A stretch of 37,254 nucleotides of DNA from CAZSAL01 sp964604825 (GCA_964604825.1 CAZSAL010000024.1:1-37254), one strand, 5' to 3'. Positions 1 to 8,180 are shown, numbered from the stretch's first letter. The notes: generated from the sequence alone by a model not told the origin. Program-made: numbers and translations.

Positions 1-104
1 TGGGACTGTTCCTCGTCAACAAGATCATCAAGACCCACGACGGCTCCGTAGACGTGAAAACCAGCGATGCCGGCGCAGAGTTCATCATCCGACTTCCGAA
101 ATAA
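1..104 (+). CDS. Histidine kinase, C-terminal fragment (5' end outside window)
   Basis: Only the last 33 or so codons are present, ending at TAA 102-104. The peptide begins GLFLVNKIIKTHDGSV and ends FIIRLPK. This matches the end of a HATPase_c domain: the G2-box tail, the helix with a His-(Asp/Gly)-Gly turn, then the final strand before the stop. It is therefore the catalytic end of a sensor kinase whose sensor and H-box lie upstream of the window. The gene has the same orientation as the REC-PAS-kinase that follows 142 bp later, so the two probably belong to one signalling cluster. The family call is secure; its input and partner cannot be known from here. Confidence 0.8.
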   Translation, partial: GLFLVNKIIKTHDGSVDVKTSDAGAEFIIRLPK

Positions 105-187
105 GCGGCAAAAACCTCACATTAAATCCTTGACGCAAAGATTCATCGGAGGGGGGAGAAAAATCAAAATATTTATGGCAAAATACC

Positions 188-217
188 TTGATTTTACAGT
201 CCATTTGGGTGTATACA
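188..217 (+). promoter_or_regulatory. Candidate sigma70-type promoter for the REC-PAS-kinase gene
   Basis: TTGATT at 188-193 and TATACA at 212-217 are separated by 18 nt. They lie upstream of a good Shine-Dalgarno (AAAGGAG, about 235-241) and the ATG at 247. The region 105-187 shows nothing else I can identify. This is a by-eye match only. Confidence 0.4.
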
Positions 218-246
218 TGTTCGAATGCCATTTCTAAAGGAGTAAT

Positions 247-1683
247 ATGAACCTTCGCCTTTTGATCGTTGATGACGACGCCAGCCTCTGCAACAATTTG
301 AAGGCGTTTTTTGAGCGCCAGCAATATAAAGTAGCGACCGCAGGCGACGGCCTTCAGGCCCTTAAGCTTGCGGAGGAATTTCGTCCACATCTGATGTTCC
401 TCGACATCGGACTGCCAGGCGTGGACGGCATAGAAGTGCTCCGGCGCATCAAGGAAAAAGACCCTGCCGTGCGGGTATTGATGATCACCGGACAGACTGA
501 AGACGAGATGATGCGCCAGGCGCGTATACTCGGCGCGGACGACTACATTACCAAGCCGTTCACGCTCGACTATCTGAACGGCGAGGTCATGAACAAGCTG
601 CACAAACAGCTTTTTTTTGAGCTGAAGGCCGCCTCCACAGATCTGGCCTTGGAACGGGAAAAACTGGAAACGCTCTTCCACCAGATGCAGGAAGGCGTTA
701 TCCTGCTCGACCGGTCCGGCGTTTTGCTGATGATCAATCCTTTCGCACAGCAGATTCTCGGCCTGCCCGCGGAATCGGCGAATATCACGCTCAAGCAGCT
801 CCTGTCGAAATTCACCTATGAGCCGGGTGATCTCCTGGACAAGATCGCATCGCACAAGGGTGAACCGTTCGATCTGACTCGCGCTGAACCGAAAAGGCTG
901 GTGCTTGAGGCGCGTATCAATACCATAGCCAGCGCCCGCATGGAGCATTTCGGCTACATGGTTCTGCTGCGCGACGTAACCGAGCAGCGCCGGGCGGAAA
1001 CATCCATGCACCGCTTTATTTCCAAAATCAGCCACAAACTGCGCACGCCGCTCGTGGCCATCAAAGGCTACCCCTCCCTGCTGCGGGATGAGCAGAGAAG
1101 CGGGAAGCTGTCGGACTTCCAGCGCAGGGCCCTGGACGTTATAGAAAAGAACTGCCTGCGCATGGAGGAAATGGTCAACGAGCTTATCGCTTTCTCCAAT
1201 TTCGATAAGGAGGAACTTGCCCGGAGCAAGGTTCCCTTATCAGAGCTCATTGAAAAAGCCAAAAAGAGCCTGCCTGATGAGACTAAAAAACATGTGGAAA
1301 AAATTTCCTGCGACAATTCGGTGGGAGACGTGCTGGTCCATGTCGAGCCGCATTTGATCCAGCAGGCCATCAGGAATATCCTCGACAACGCCTTCAAGTT
1401 CGGCGCTACCGCAGTCACGATATCAAGCAGCCGCAACGGAAGTTTTGTAACCCTGAAATTTTCCGACGACGGGGAGGGCATTCCGCCCGAGGACCACGAA
1501 CGAATATTCGAGCGCTTCTATCAGGTGGAGAGGGATTTTTCCGGCCAGGTCCCGGGCGCGGGCCTGGGCTTGACCGTTGTGAAGCAGGTGGTGGAAACGC
1601 ATGGCGGCAGGGTATGGGTGAAAAGCGAAATCGGGAAAGGCTCCACCTTTTTCGTGCAGCTTCCTTCCGCCGACTCAAACTGA
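247..1683 (+). CDS. Response regulator-PAS-histidine kinase hybrid (REC-PAS-HisKA-HATPase_c)
   Basis: A 478-residue soluble signalling protein with no membrane segment. The N-terminal receiver domain (about 1-120) has the acidic pocket DDD at 9-11, phospho-acceptor D53, T81 and K103. A short helix leads to a PAS-like domain (about 140-245). The HisKA dimerisation domain has H263 in ISHKLRTPL, and HATPase_c carries N377/N381, the G1 box DDGEGIP (407-413) and the G2 box GAGLGL (437-442). All key residues for phosphorelay are present. The residue after H263 is Lys instead of the usual Glu or Asp. Receiver-first kinases usually act downstream of another kinase, and the truncated kinase just upstream is the obvious candidate. 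The start is supported by AAAGGAG 6-8 nt before the ATG. Confidence 0.93.
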   Translation: MNLRLLIVDDDASLCNNLKAFFERQQYKVATAGDGLQALKLAEEFRPHLMFLDIGLPGVDGIEVLRRIKEKDPAVRVLMITGQTEDEMMRQARILGADDYITKPFTLDYLNGEVMNKLHKQLFFELKAASTDLALEREKLETLFHQMQEGVILLDRSGVLLMINPFAQQILGLPAESANITLKQLLSKFTYEPGDLLDKIASHKGEPFDLTRAEPKRLVLEARINTIASARMEHFGYMVLLRDVTEQRRAETSMHRFISKISHKLRTPLVAIKGYPSLLRDEQRSGKLSDFQRRALDVIEKNCLRMEEMVNELIAFSNFDKEELARSKVPLSELIEKAKKSLPDETKKHVEKISCDNSVGDVLVHVEPHLIQQAIRNILDNAFKFGATAVTISSSRNGSFVTLKFSDDGEGIPPEDHERIFERFYQVERDFSGQVPGAGLGLTVVKQVVETHGGRVWVKSEIGKGSTFFVQLPSADSN

Positions 1684-1690
1684 CCAAGGA

Positions 1691-1773
1691 TGTCATGCCC
1701 TAGGTAGTAATAGGGCATCCATCAAAAAAGGCCTTTATTCAGGGATTCCCGATTACGCATTTCGGGAACGACA
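1691..1773 (+). repeat. Palindromic intergenic repeat, family 1, copy A
   Basis: This segment starts with TGTCATGCCC and ends with GGGAACGACA, which are imperfect inverted ends. It shares its internal order (TAATnGGGnATCC, GGCCTTtATT, GGnTTCCCGATTA/AA, CATT) with the copy at 3044-3125. It fills nearly the whole gap before the solute-binding-like gene and ends 15 nt before that ATG. Confidence 0.7.
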
Positions 1774-1788
1774 ACACAAAACGTTTTT

Positions 1789-3036
1789 ATGACCTCTCCA
1801 GTCAAACTGAACCTCTGGGTAATGCCCAACGCGGGTTTTGACACGCGCCGCGTCATGCGGCGGGAACTTGCCATCTTCCAGAAGGAAAACCCCGGCTGCC
1901 GCGTTGAGCTTACGGTTCATCCCTGGTACTTCGCCTGGGACCGCCTGATGTCCGTAGCCAAGAAACTCGACTCGGAAGACAGGCCGGACGTCATCCAGAT
2001 CGGCAGCACCTGGACCACATCGCTGGCAGCGCTCGGCGCCCTCGCGGAAATCACCGACTTTCTCAACGATGTAGACCGCACCGATATTATCCGCCCCACC
2101 TGGAACTATTGCTATGACGCGGCGCGCACCAAAGCCTACTCGCTGCCCTGGTTTATCGACACGCGCGTGCTCTACTACCGCAACGACATTCTTTCGCATA
2201 TGGGAGTCAAACCCGAACAGCTCCAGTCCTGGAAAGGGTTCCGCGAAGCCTGCGAGCGCCTGCGCGATTCGAAAAAGCTCTCGAAACAGTATTTCGCCCT
2301 TGCGCTTCCCGGCCAGCGGGAGGGCGTGCTCATCCATGACATAGCCCCCTGGGTATGGGGAGCGGGGGGAAGCTTCCTGAACTCAAACCGCAGGGAAGCG
2401 CAATTCCACGAGGACGCGGCGCTGAACGGTATGCACTTCTTCTTCCAGATGATCGTCGACCGGCTTATCCCTCTACTGGGAAGGGAACGCGTAGTCCCGG
2501 GAAATTTCTTTTCCGGCAAATTCGCCTTTCAGATATCGGGAGCATGGCCGGCCAACACGGTGTTCAATCCAAAATATCCTTATTACCAGCCGGAGGTAGC
2601 CCGCAATTACGGCATTTCCATCTTTCCCGCGGGCCCTGCAGGCCAGGTCACTTTCCTCGGAGGCTCCAATCTGGCGATCGTAAACAACTCCCGCCACACG
2701 GAAGCGGCATGGAAACTGATATCTTTTTTAACGGGAGTCCATTCGCAGGTGCGGCATTCCCGGGAAATCGGCATGCCGCCCAGCCGCTACACTGCGCTGG
2801 AAGAACTGCTGGCCTCGGCGCCGGCGGAGGTCGCCGAAGGGTTCAGACATTCCCTGCGCATAGCCAGGACTCTTCCCGCGGCAGCAAGCCTGGGTACGAT
2901 CGAAAGGATTATAGGCCGCGCCAACCAGGAATTGATCGGCGCAGTGCGTGACGGCCGCTATTCGGAAAGCATGCTGCAGGCTACAATGACGGAAGCCGCC
3001 CGGGAAGCTACTTACATTTTGAGCTTGTATGAGTAA
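1789..3036 (+). CDS. ABC-type extracellular solute-binding protein family 1-like, no signal peptide
   Basis: A 415-residue protein with the fold signature of family 1 (sugar-type) solute-binding proteins. The N-terminal strand is KLNLWVMPN, followed by the helix ending REL..FQKENPGCRVEL, RPDVIQIGSTW, LPWFIDTRVLYYRNDIL and LGGSNLAIVNNSRHTEAAWKLISFLT. Members of this family are normally exported lipoproteins or periplasmic proteins, but the chain here begins directly at the first strand of the mature domain. No in-frame start with a hydrophobic leader exists upstream, and the preceding bases belong to a repeat. No permease or ATPase gene is nearby; the neighbours are a kinase and a diguanylate cyclase. 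It may be a cytoplasmic sensor or a gene that lost its leader. No clear Shine-Dalgarno precedes the ATG. Confidence 0.85.
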   Translation: MTSPVKLNLWVMPNAGFDTRRVMRRELAIFQKENPGCRVELTVHPWYFAWDRLMSVAKKLDSEDRPDVIQIGSTWTTSLAALGALAEITDFLNDVDRTDIIRPTWNYCYDAARTKAYSLPWFIDTRVLYYRNDILSHMGVKPEQLQSWKGFREACERLRDSKKLSKQYFALALPGQREGVLIHDIAPWVWGAGGSFLNSNRREAQFHEDAALNGMHFFFQMIVDRLIPLLGRERVVPGNFFSGKFAFQISGAWPANTVFNPKYPYYQPEVARNYGISIFPAGPAGQVTFLGGSNLAIVNNSRHTEAAWKLISFLTGVHSQVRHSREIGMPPSRYTALEELLASAPAEVAEGFRHSLRIARTLPAAASLGTIERIIGRANQELIGAVRDGRYSESMLQATMTEAAREATYILSLYE

Positions 3037-3043
3037 CGATTTT

Positions 3044-3125
3044 TGTCATCCCAGAGGGTGTAATCGGGGATCCCACATAAGAGGCCTTATTAAGGGGTTC
3101 CCGATAAAGGCATTCGGGAATGACA
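3044..3125 (+). repeat. Palindromic intergenic repeat, family 1, copy B
   Basis: The ends are TGTCATCCC and GGGAATGACA, and the interior is shared with the copy at 1691-1773. It ends 13 nt before the start of the diguanylate cyclase gene, almost the same distance as copy A from its own downstream gene. Confidence 0.7.
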
Positions 3126-3138
3126 GCAGGTTTTATTT

Positions 3139-4656
3139 ATGACTGAATCGAAAGAGCGTCTTGCACTTCAAAAAATACGAGAGGAACTGGCCCGCGTGCC
3201 GCGCTACGACCCGGCGCAACCGGGCCACCGCTGGCTGCTTGTGCCTCCGGAAATGGACGCGCTTCTGGCGCATGCCCTGCAGTACCTTTGCCAGTTCCTG
3301 AAAGTCGACCGCGGAGCGGTGTTTCTTCTCGACGATAAAAAACAATTTCTTCTGGCCCGGCAGCTGTTTAATCAGGGAGAGGTCCTTCCCGGCGAGGAAG
3401 AAATCGCGGTACTTCCCGGGTCCGCCTTAAGCGAGCTGATTTCCGGGAAACAGGAATGGTTGGTGCTGGGGAACCCTACGCCTACGGCTTATGTGCCGCT
3501 GCGCGCCCTGGGCGAAACCCTGGGCGTGGTGCGCGTTGACTGCGTTTTTCACAAGCGGCCTTTCAAAAAATCCGATCTTCCGGTGCTGCAGGATTTTGCG
3601 CACGAACTTGCCACATCGATTCGCGGGCTGGAAATGGCTGCGGCCGAGCGCCATCAGGTGCACGAAATGCAGGCCATGCACGAAATTTCCAACGCGATTT
3701 TCCGTTCCCTCAGGCTCGACGAAATGCTCGATTCCGTAGGACAGACGCTGATCCGCCAGCTTGGTTTTGACCGCTGCAAGATTTTCCTCATTAATAAAGA
3801 GGGCGACATGCTGGAGCGTGTGTTCTCCCTGGACCAGCGCCGGCGGCGTGACCCGGAAAAAGAAGAATACCCGCTCAAACGCGATGTGCACCCGATGGTT
3901 GACCTGATTTTAGGCAAGGCCAACGATGCGCGCATTCAAAAATACGAACGCACCGTGGTTTACCTGCCCCTGCGCACGCGCGACGAAAATCTCGGCATAC
4001 TGATGGTGGACAATCTCCTGAGCCAGCAGGAAATTCCACAGGAACAGAGGCCTGTGCTTTCCGCGATAGCCGGGCAGCTTGCCATGGGCATTAAAAACGC
4101 CAGGCTTTTCCAGGGAGTCGAAGAGCTTTCCATCACGGACGGGCTGACAGGGCTTTACCTTTTACGCTACTTCAAGCAGCGCCTCAAAGAAGAATTCTTC
4201 CGCGAGCAGCGCAACAAGGGGAACCTTTCCCTGATGATCATGGATGTCGACCATTTCAAACGCTCCAACGACACCTACGGCCATCCTGCGGGCGACCTTA
4301 TTCTTTCGGCTGTGGCGGAACGTATTCTTACCAACGCCCGCAAAATCGATATTACCGCGCGCTACGGGGGGGATGAATTCATTATCCTCCTGCCCGACAC
4401 TTCCGCTGACGAAGCGCGCCTGCTTGCAGACCGCCTGCACCATGCCATTTCGAATTATCCCGTAACCCTGCCGGACAAGACGTCCGTGCAGGTCACCGTA
4501 TCCATCGGTATTGCCACCTATCCGCTCCATGCGGACAATATCGATTTGCTGGTAAAACGCTCGGACGAAGCGCTTTACTGGATCAAGTCTCACGGCCGTA
4601 ACCGCATTCACCTTTATCAGCATCCCAGTACGCCGGAGGATGGTACGACGGTCTGA
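3139..4656 (+). CDS. Diguanylate cyclase with two GAF domains
   Basis: A 505-residue soluble protein that would make cyclic di-GMP from two GTP. GAF domain 1 spans about 35-165 and GAF domain 2 about 180-320. The GGDEF domain (about 328-495) opens with DGLTGLYLLRYF, has MDVDHFKRSNDTYGH for Mg and GTP binding, and an intact GGDEF at 410-414. The allosteric inhibition site RxxD (RKID, 401-404) lies exactly five residues before GGDEF, so product inhibition is expected. There is no EAL or HD-GYP partner and no membrane anchor. It follows the kinase and solute-binding-like genes in the same direction, with only a repeat between. It precedes surface and polysaccharide genes, which c-di-GMP commonly controls; that link is inference. 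The Shine-Dalgarno is weak. Confidence 0.95.
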   Translation: MTESKERLALQKIREELARVPRYDPAQPGHRWLLVPPEMDALLAHALQYLCQFLKVDRGAVFLLDDKKQFLLARQLFNQGEVLPGEEEIAVLPGSALSELISGKQEWLVLGNPTPTAYVPLRALGETLGVVRVDCVFHKRPFKKSDLPVLQDFAHELATSIRGLEMAAAERHQVHEMQAMHEISNAIFRSLRLDEMLDSVGQTLIRQLGFDRCKIFLINKEGDMLERVFSLDQRRRRDPEKEEYPLKRDVHPMVDLILGKANDARIQKYERTVVYLPLRTRDENLGILMVDNLLSQQEIPQEQRPVLSAIAGQLAMGIKNARLFQGVEELSITDGLTGLYLLRYFKQRLKEEFFREQRNKGNLSLMIMDVDHFKRSNDTYGHPAGDLILSAVAERILTNARKIDITARYGGDEFIILLPDTSADEARLLADRLHHAISNYPVTLPDKTSVQVTVSIGIATYPLHADNIDLLVKRSDEALYWIKSHGRNRIHLYQHPSTPEDGTTV

Positions 4657-4721
4657 GCTCAGAGCTCTGATCTCGGAACGCCGTTTTTGTAACCCTGATC
4701 CCGGCCTGATTGTCTAAATGG

Positions 4722-4741
4722 CGCCCGCAAAAAAACGGGCG
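4722..4741 (+). terminator. GC hairpin downstream of the cyclase gene, possible weak terminator
   Basis: CGCCCG (4722-4727) pairs with CGGGCG (4736-4741) around an A-rich loop. No T-run follows the stem on either strand, so it is only a weak candidate for ending the cyclase transcript. Confidence 0.25.
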
Positions 4742-4776
4742 TGCATGACTACTCCGTGCCGCCTCAACTACCCCCT

Positions 4777-4830
4777 AAGGGGGACAGCTGTTGCTCGTAA
4801 GGTTTTATTACTTGCAGCAGCGTCCCCCTT
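4777..4830 (+). repeat. Inverted repeat AAGGGGGAC / GTCCCCCTT
   Basis: Perfect 9-bp arms at 4777-4785 and 4822-4830 flank about 36 nt that can extend the pairing (AGCTG with CAGC). The arms resemble the CCCCCTT/AAGGGGG arms of the intergenic repeat at 20363-20454. The rest of the gap 4657-5093 holds no credible gene; the 91-codon frame at 4718 has no coding character. Confidence 0.5.
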
Positions 4831-4907
4831 TTCCATTACTCTGATTTACGCCTTCCGCTTTCCTCTGTTTGTTTTGTCTCTCTACGCCAGAGGATCCGGC
4901 AAAAAAT

Positions 4908-5052
4908 TAGGTCTTAAAGCATCTTGCCAGGCCTGTTCGGAGTTGGTTAAAATTCCGAGGGCTTTGGTATATAACCAGTGCGATAATACCTGATGATTTT
5001 CAGGGCCCAAAAAAACATAGGTCTTTTGGCAAATAAATAGGTTCTTTAGGCA
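4908..5052 (+). repeat. Three TAGGTCTTT-type direct repeats upstream of the PorV-like gene
   Basis: The copies are TAGGTCTTAAAGCA (4908-4921), TAGGTCTTTTGGCA (5018-5031) and TAGGTTCTTTAGGCA (5038-5052). The last two are spaced by 20 bp, about two helical turns. The group lies in the upstream region of the surface-protein operon beginning at 5094, so a regulator-binding role is possible but unproven. Confidence 0.4.
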
Positions 5053-5093
5053 TATTGTTCTACCGCTCATAGTGCGCTAAAACTTACATTGAG

Positions 5094-6056
5094 ATGAGAT
5101 ACCTACCACTATCGGTTACAGTAACAGTAATGATGACGGGCCTGGTATTTGTCTCCCACCCCCTGCAGGCGGCTTTTCTGGATGATGGATGGGGGGCAAG
5201 GCCGGTAGGAATGGGTGGTGCGTTCTCGGCTATAGCTGATGATTCCAACGCGCCGCTTTTTAACCCGGCGGGAATCACGCAGGTGCAGTGGAACGAGATG
5301 ACAGCCATGTATGCCAGCCTTTATTCAGGCCTGACGCTTTACTCCGGGAACGATACCGTGAACCTCGGCCAGAGCTACCTTGCCTTCGTCGCCAAGCCCA
5401 ACAGACACTTCGGGTCGTGGGGAATTTCCTGGGCGAATTTTACGACTACGCATCTTTACCGCGAAGACACCGTTTCCCTGACATACGCCCGCAACGTCGG
5501 AGATCTCTTCCCTGTGTTCGACAACATGCTTTCCGTCGGAACGAATATTAAGTACCTTCATCGCGGCGTGACGCTCGACTCGCTTACGGCGAACGACCCC
5601 GTGTTTGCAGGCGGCAGCACCGCCAATGCCTTAACGTTCGACCTGGGCCTGCTTTTCAAGCCGGAGGAAGGGCCACTGGCGGGTTTCCGCGCAGCGCTGG
5701 TCGGACAGAACCTTAACCAGCCCAACGTAGGCTTTCAGGAAGATGACGCTGTTCCCACGGACCTGCGTCTCGGTTTCGCCTATCAGGCGCAACAGATTCC
5801 TTGGCTGGTTCCGGACCTGGACCTTGAGCACAGAAACGGCATTACAGAGGCTCATTTCGGCATTGAAAGCTGGCTTTTTCATGATACCCTTGGTTTGCGC
5901 ACCGGCGTTAATTCTGACGAAGTGGCTGCAGGAGTAAGTTTTTATCAGGCTTTTGATAAAAAATTTGGATTTCGCCTGGACTACGGCTTCACTTTCCCGT
6001 TCTTCATTCAGGACACAAACGGGAGCCAGCGTCTGGCGATAACTTTGTATTTCTAA
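5094..6056 (+). CDS. PorV/UPF0164-like outer-membrane beta-barrel protein
   Basis: A 320-residue exported protein. A signal peptide (about 1-26, ending HPLQA) is followed by the family hallmark: WGARPVGMGGAFSAIADDSNAPLFNPAGI, seen around residues 32-62. The rest shows alternating-hydrophobic strands and ends ITLYF, a terminal aromatic strand typical of barrels recognised by the BAM machinery. The family is FadL/PorV-related. Some members serve type 9 secretion as shuttles, while many have no known role. It heads a run of secreted-protein genes and is only 1 nt from the next start, so translational coupling is likely. No strong Shine-Dalgarno is visible. Role in exporting or anchoring the downstream proteins is inference. 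Confidence 0.85.
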   Translation: MRYLPLSVTVTVMMTGLVFVSHPLQAAFLDDGWGARPVGMGGAFSAIADDSNAPLFNPAGITQVQWNEMTAMYASLYSGLTLYSGNDTVNLGQSYLAFVAKPNRHFGSWGISWANFTTTHLYREDTVSLTYARNVGDLFPVFDNMLSVGTNIKYLHRGVTLDSLTANDPVFAGGSTANALTFDLGLLFKPEEGPLAGFRAALVGQNLNQPNVGFQEDDAVPTDLRLGFAYQAQQIPWLVPDLDLEHRNGITEAHFGIESWLFHDTLGLRTGVNSDEVAAGVSFYQAFDKKFGFRLDYGFTFPFFIQDTNGSQRLAITLYF

Positions 6057-6057
6057 C

Positions 6058-6948
6058 ATGAAAAGGATTACTCTGATATCGATCGTTGCGCTTATCACTC
6101 CCGCCATCAGCCATGCGGGACCAGTGAAAATCTACGGCACTGTAGCCCAGGCAGATTTGACCGTTCTGACAGCCGCAACCTCCAGTTTTTCGGTTACCGT
6201 TTGTTCGATTGCATCCAACGTCTGCAGCCCGGGCGGCAGCCTTTCCTGGACCATAAACGATGATCACGGAAACGTTGCCAATCCCGGCGGAGGGAAAATG
6301 GATGCACAGGGCTGGCTGACTGCGGATCAATACATCAAAATTTCGTCGGTAACGGTGAATACTCCCGGGTGGGCGCTGGATATTTATACGAACAATGTGA
6401 GCACGTCATCGAATCCCCGTTATGCAGGTCCCCTAGTTGACCAGGGTTCTGTAAACGGTCTGGTTTCCATGGATATCAGCGCTTCCACCGGAACCGTTGT
6501 TATACCGCTGGCCTGGAAAGTTTCTCAGAGCACCTTCAGCTTTGCGGTGCATCCCGTCCCTCAGGAAGATACAACGGCGCCTTATACCTGTCCAAAAAGC
6601 ACTGACAATCTCACAAGTCTTCCCCGAACAACTGCCGGTTTTTGCGATTTTGCCACACATTACATGAGCGATCTTGGCGATTATTCGCTGGATCCTTATA
6701 CCCCTTTTATTTTTCCTAAGCCATCATGGTGGCAAAAAATTGACTATGATTCCGCGTTCAACGCCGCTCAAAAAAATTACCAGTCCATCTTAACCAGCGA
6801 CGGCGCCGCGATAGGAGATTATTACCGCTCTCCTTATTCTACGTTGACAGGAATCGGTAACTACTATCTCTATATTTTTGCCAAATTTGTTCCGGCAATC
6901 AGGACAACTTATAAGACTACGGTTTATCTGGAGATTGCATACAGTTAA
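6058..6948 (+). CDS. Secreted protein of an unrecognised GFCD(F/Y)xTHY family, paralogue 1
   Basis: A 296-residue protein with a clear signal peptide (about 1-20, cleavage after SHA). I do not recognise the family, but two further members follow at 6998 and 9051. Shared landmarks in order are an ALDIYTNN strand, a VIPLAWKV segment, a cysteine pair (TCPKS and GFCDFATHYMSD) and a C-terminal strand ending TTYKTTVYLEIAYS. This copy has an extra pair, VCSIASNVC, absent from the others, and ends in a Tyr-Ser. Two conserved cysteines suggest a disulfide in an exported Ser/Thr-rich beta domain. It starts 1 nt after the barrel gene and has no Shine-Dalgarno, so translation is probably coupled. It could be a fimbrial or surface-layer subunit; function is unknown. 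Confidence 0.8.
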   Translation: MKRITLISIVALITPAISHAGPVKIYGTVAQADLTVLTAATSSFSVTVCSIASNVCSPGGSLSWTINDDHGNVANPGGGKMDAQGWLTADQYIKISSVTVNTPGWALDIYTNNVSTSSNPRYAGPLVDQGSVNGLVSMDISASTGTVVIPLAWKVSQSTFSFAVHPVPQEDTTAPYTCPKSTDNLTSLPRTTAGFCDFATHYMSDLGDYSLDPYTPFIFPKPSWWQKIDYDSAFNAAQKNYQSILTSDGAAIGDYYRSPYSTLTGIGNYYLYIFAKFVPAIRTTYKTTVYLEIAYS

Positions 6949-6997
6949 AAAGATTTTGGCGGGCAACCGCCAAACAACAAACAAAAGGAGAACGAAA

Positions 6998-8002
6998 ATG
7001 AACTACCGAAACTACCTTACAGGAAAGCTTCAGCAAGTTATATTACTGATGCTGAGCTTTTTCCTGGTTAGAAGCGTCGAAGCGACGGTGTCTATTCCAA
7101 CAAGTCTGGTCAGCCTGACCGGACTGACTGCGAATAGCTCATCGACAATCAGCGGTACCCCGACATTAATAAAGTGGCGCAATAAAGGCATACCCGCCAC
7201 TTCATGGACCGGGGCTACGCCGCCAGTCGTATCCTCCATGACGTTCCAGTACCTGACGGGCACAAGCCTGCTCACTCCCACTCGCAGCATTGTCAAAGAC
7301 AACACGGCTAATAACGAAGGAGACCTCTGGGCCGATGAGGCGATCGACATGTCGTACACCAAGGCAAATTCGATCGGAACCGGAACTCAGGCCATCCTCA
7401 TCTATACAAATAACACGGACAACGGCTCTACTGACCCGTTGTATAACGTGTCGCTTCGCGGCGGTCTGATTGGCCAAAGCGGCGGCACAATCAGTTACAC
7501 GGATGGAGCGCGTGCGTCAGTTCTGCCGCTCATCTGGAAAGTCGTAGCCAGCTCGGACCTGTATAACGCGCAGACCGCTGATGTAACTAGTGCGGCCACC
7601 GTTATTTCTTCCGGCCCTGTGGTAATTCCGGAAGAAATTACCAGCCTGACCGGCGGTTCCTGCGACACGTTGGGTTCCTATGCTGCAGCTACGCGCACGA
7701 ATAACGGGTTTTGCGACTTCTCCACCCACTACGTGACAGACATGAACAACAACATCCATAACCCGAGTGGCGCCGGAAAAGTCAGCAATTCCTGGTATTC
7801 CCAATACGCTGCGGGTTCTACTAATTACCTGGGCGCATATAACTACGCATCCGTGGTAAACGCCTTCGGCGCAAGCACTACGGAAAGCGGTATTGGCTCG
7901 GGAACCATGAATCCGGCATTCATCCTGCTGGGCGCCAACATTTCAAACGCCCTGCGGGTGCAGTACCAGACGACTATTTATCTGGATTCGTTGACGCAAT
8001 AA
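6998..8002 (+). CDS. Secreted protein of the same family, paralogue 2
   Basis: A 334-residue protein. The start at 6998 is chosen because AAAAGGAG lies 7 nt upstream and a signal peptide (about 1-29, ending VEA) begins there; the open frame extends further upstream without one. Family landmarks: DLWADEAIDMSYTKAN, AILIYTNN, VLPLIWKVV, a Cys pair (GGSCDTLG and NNGFCDFSTHYVTD), NPAFILLGANISNALRVQY and the terminal strand TTIYLDSLTQ. It is closest to paralogue 3 (9051), sharing DLW(A/S)D(E/D)AI, TRTNNGFCD and the C-terminal motif. It is rich in Ser, Thr, Asn and Gly, as expected for an extracellular beta protein. The gap to paralogue 1 is 49 nt. Function unknown. Confidence 0.85.
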   Translation: MNYRNYLTGKLQQVILLMLSFFLVRSVEATVSIPTSLVSLTGLTANSSSTISGTPTLIKWRNKGIPATSWTGATPPVVSSMTFQYLTGTSLLTPTRSIVKDNTANNEGDLWADEAIDMSYTKANSIGTGTQAILIYTNNTDNGSTDPLYNVSLRGGLIGQSGGTISYTDGARASVLPLIWKVVASSDLYNAQTADVTSAATVISSGPVVIPEEITSLTGGSCDTLGSYAAATRTNNGFCDFSTHYVTDMNNNIHNPSGAGKVSNSWYSQYAAGSTNYLGAYNYASVVNAFGASTTESGIGSGTMNPAFILLGANISNALRVQYQTTIYLDSLTQ

Positions 8003-8018
8003 ACCCGTTGTCGGGTTT
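8001..8018 (+). terminator. Small hairpin overlapping the stop codon of paralogue 2
   Basis: AAACCCG (8001-8007) pairs with CGGGTTT (8012-8018). There is no T-run beyond the TTT, so it would be a weak terminator or mRNA-stabilising hairpin inside the operon. Confidence 0.3.
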
Positions 8019-8077
8019 GCAATTGCCGTATGTAAAAGGTAATTTCAGGTTTGTTCTTTGACTCCTTTTAGAAAGCT

Positions 8078-8119
8078 GTCCAGCCCTGGCGCCCCCGGTA
8101 ACGGGGGCCGGGGCTGGAC
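8078..8119 (+). repeat. Strong intra-operon hairpin, 9-bp outer stem
   Basis: GTCCAGCCC (8078-8086) pairs with GGGCTGGAC (8111-8119), and an inner CCCCCG / CGGGGG stem closes on GTAA. No poly-T follows. It sits in the 178-nt gap before the chaperone-like gene. It may be an inserted palindromic repeat, or it may stop exonucleases and set differential expression; the rest of the gap shows nothing else. Confidence 0.6.
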
Positions 8120-8180
8120 CACAGGTTTTCGGGAGAAAAGATAAATCTGAGGCAAACTCGGCAAAATGGGGAGGTTCCAA

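Noticed and set aside
85..1035. Long minus-strand open frame (316 codons) opposite the REC-PAS-kinase
   Set aside because: It mirrors a gene with complete REC, HisKA and HATPase motifs and shows no domain of its own; it is an antisense shadow.
4657..5093. Possible c-di-GMP riboswitch or small gene in the gap after the cyclase
   Set aside because: No GEMM-type core could be matched by eye, and the frames at 4718 (plus) and 5070 (minus) have no start signals or coding character.
5094..6056. Fimbrial usher in the surface operon
   Set aside because: At 320 residues with the GMGGAFSA...NPAG signature this is a PorV/UPF0164-like barrel, far too short for an usher.
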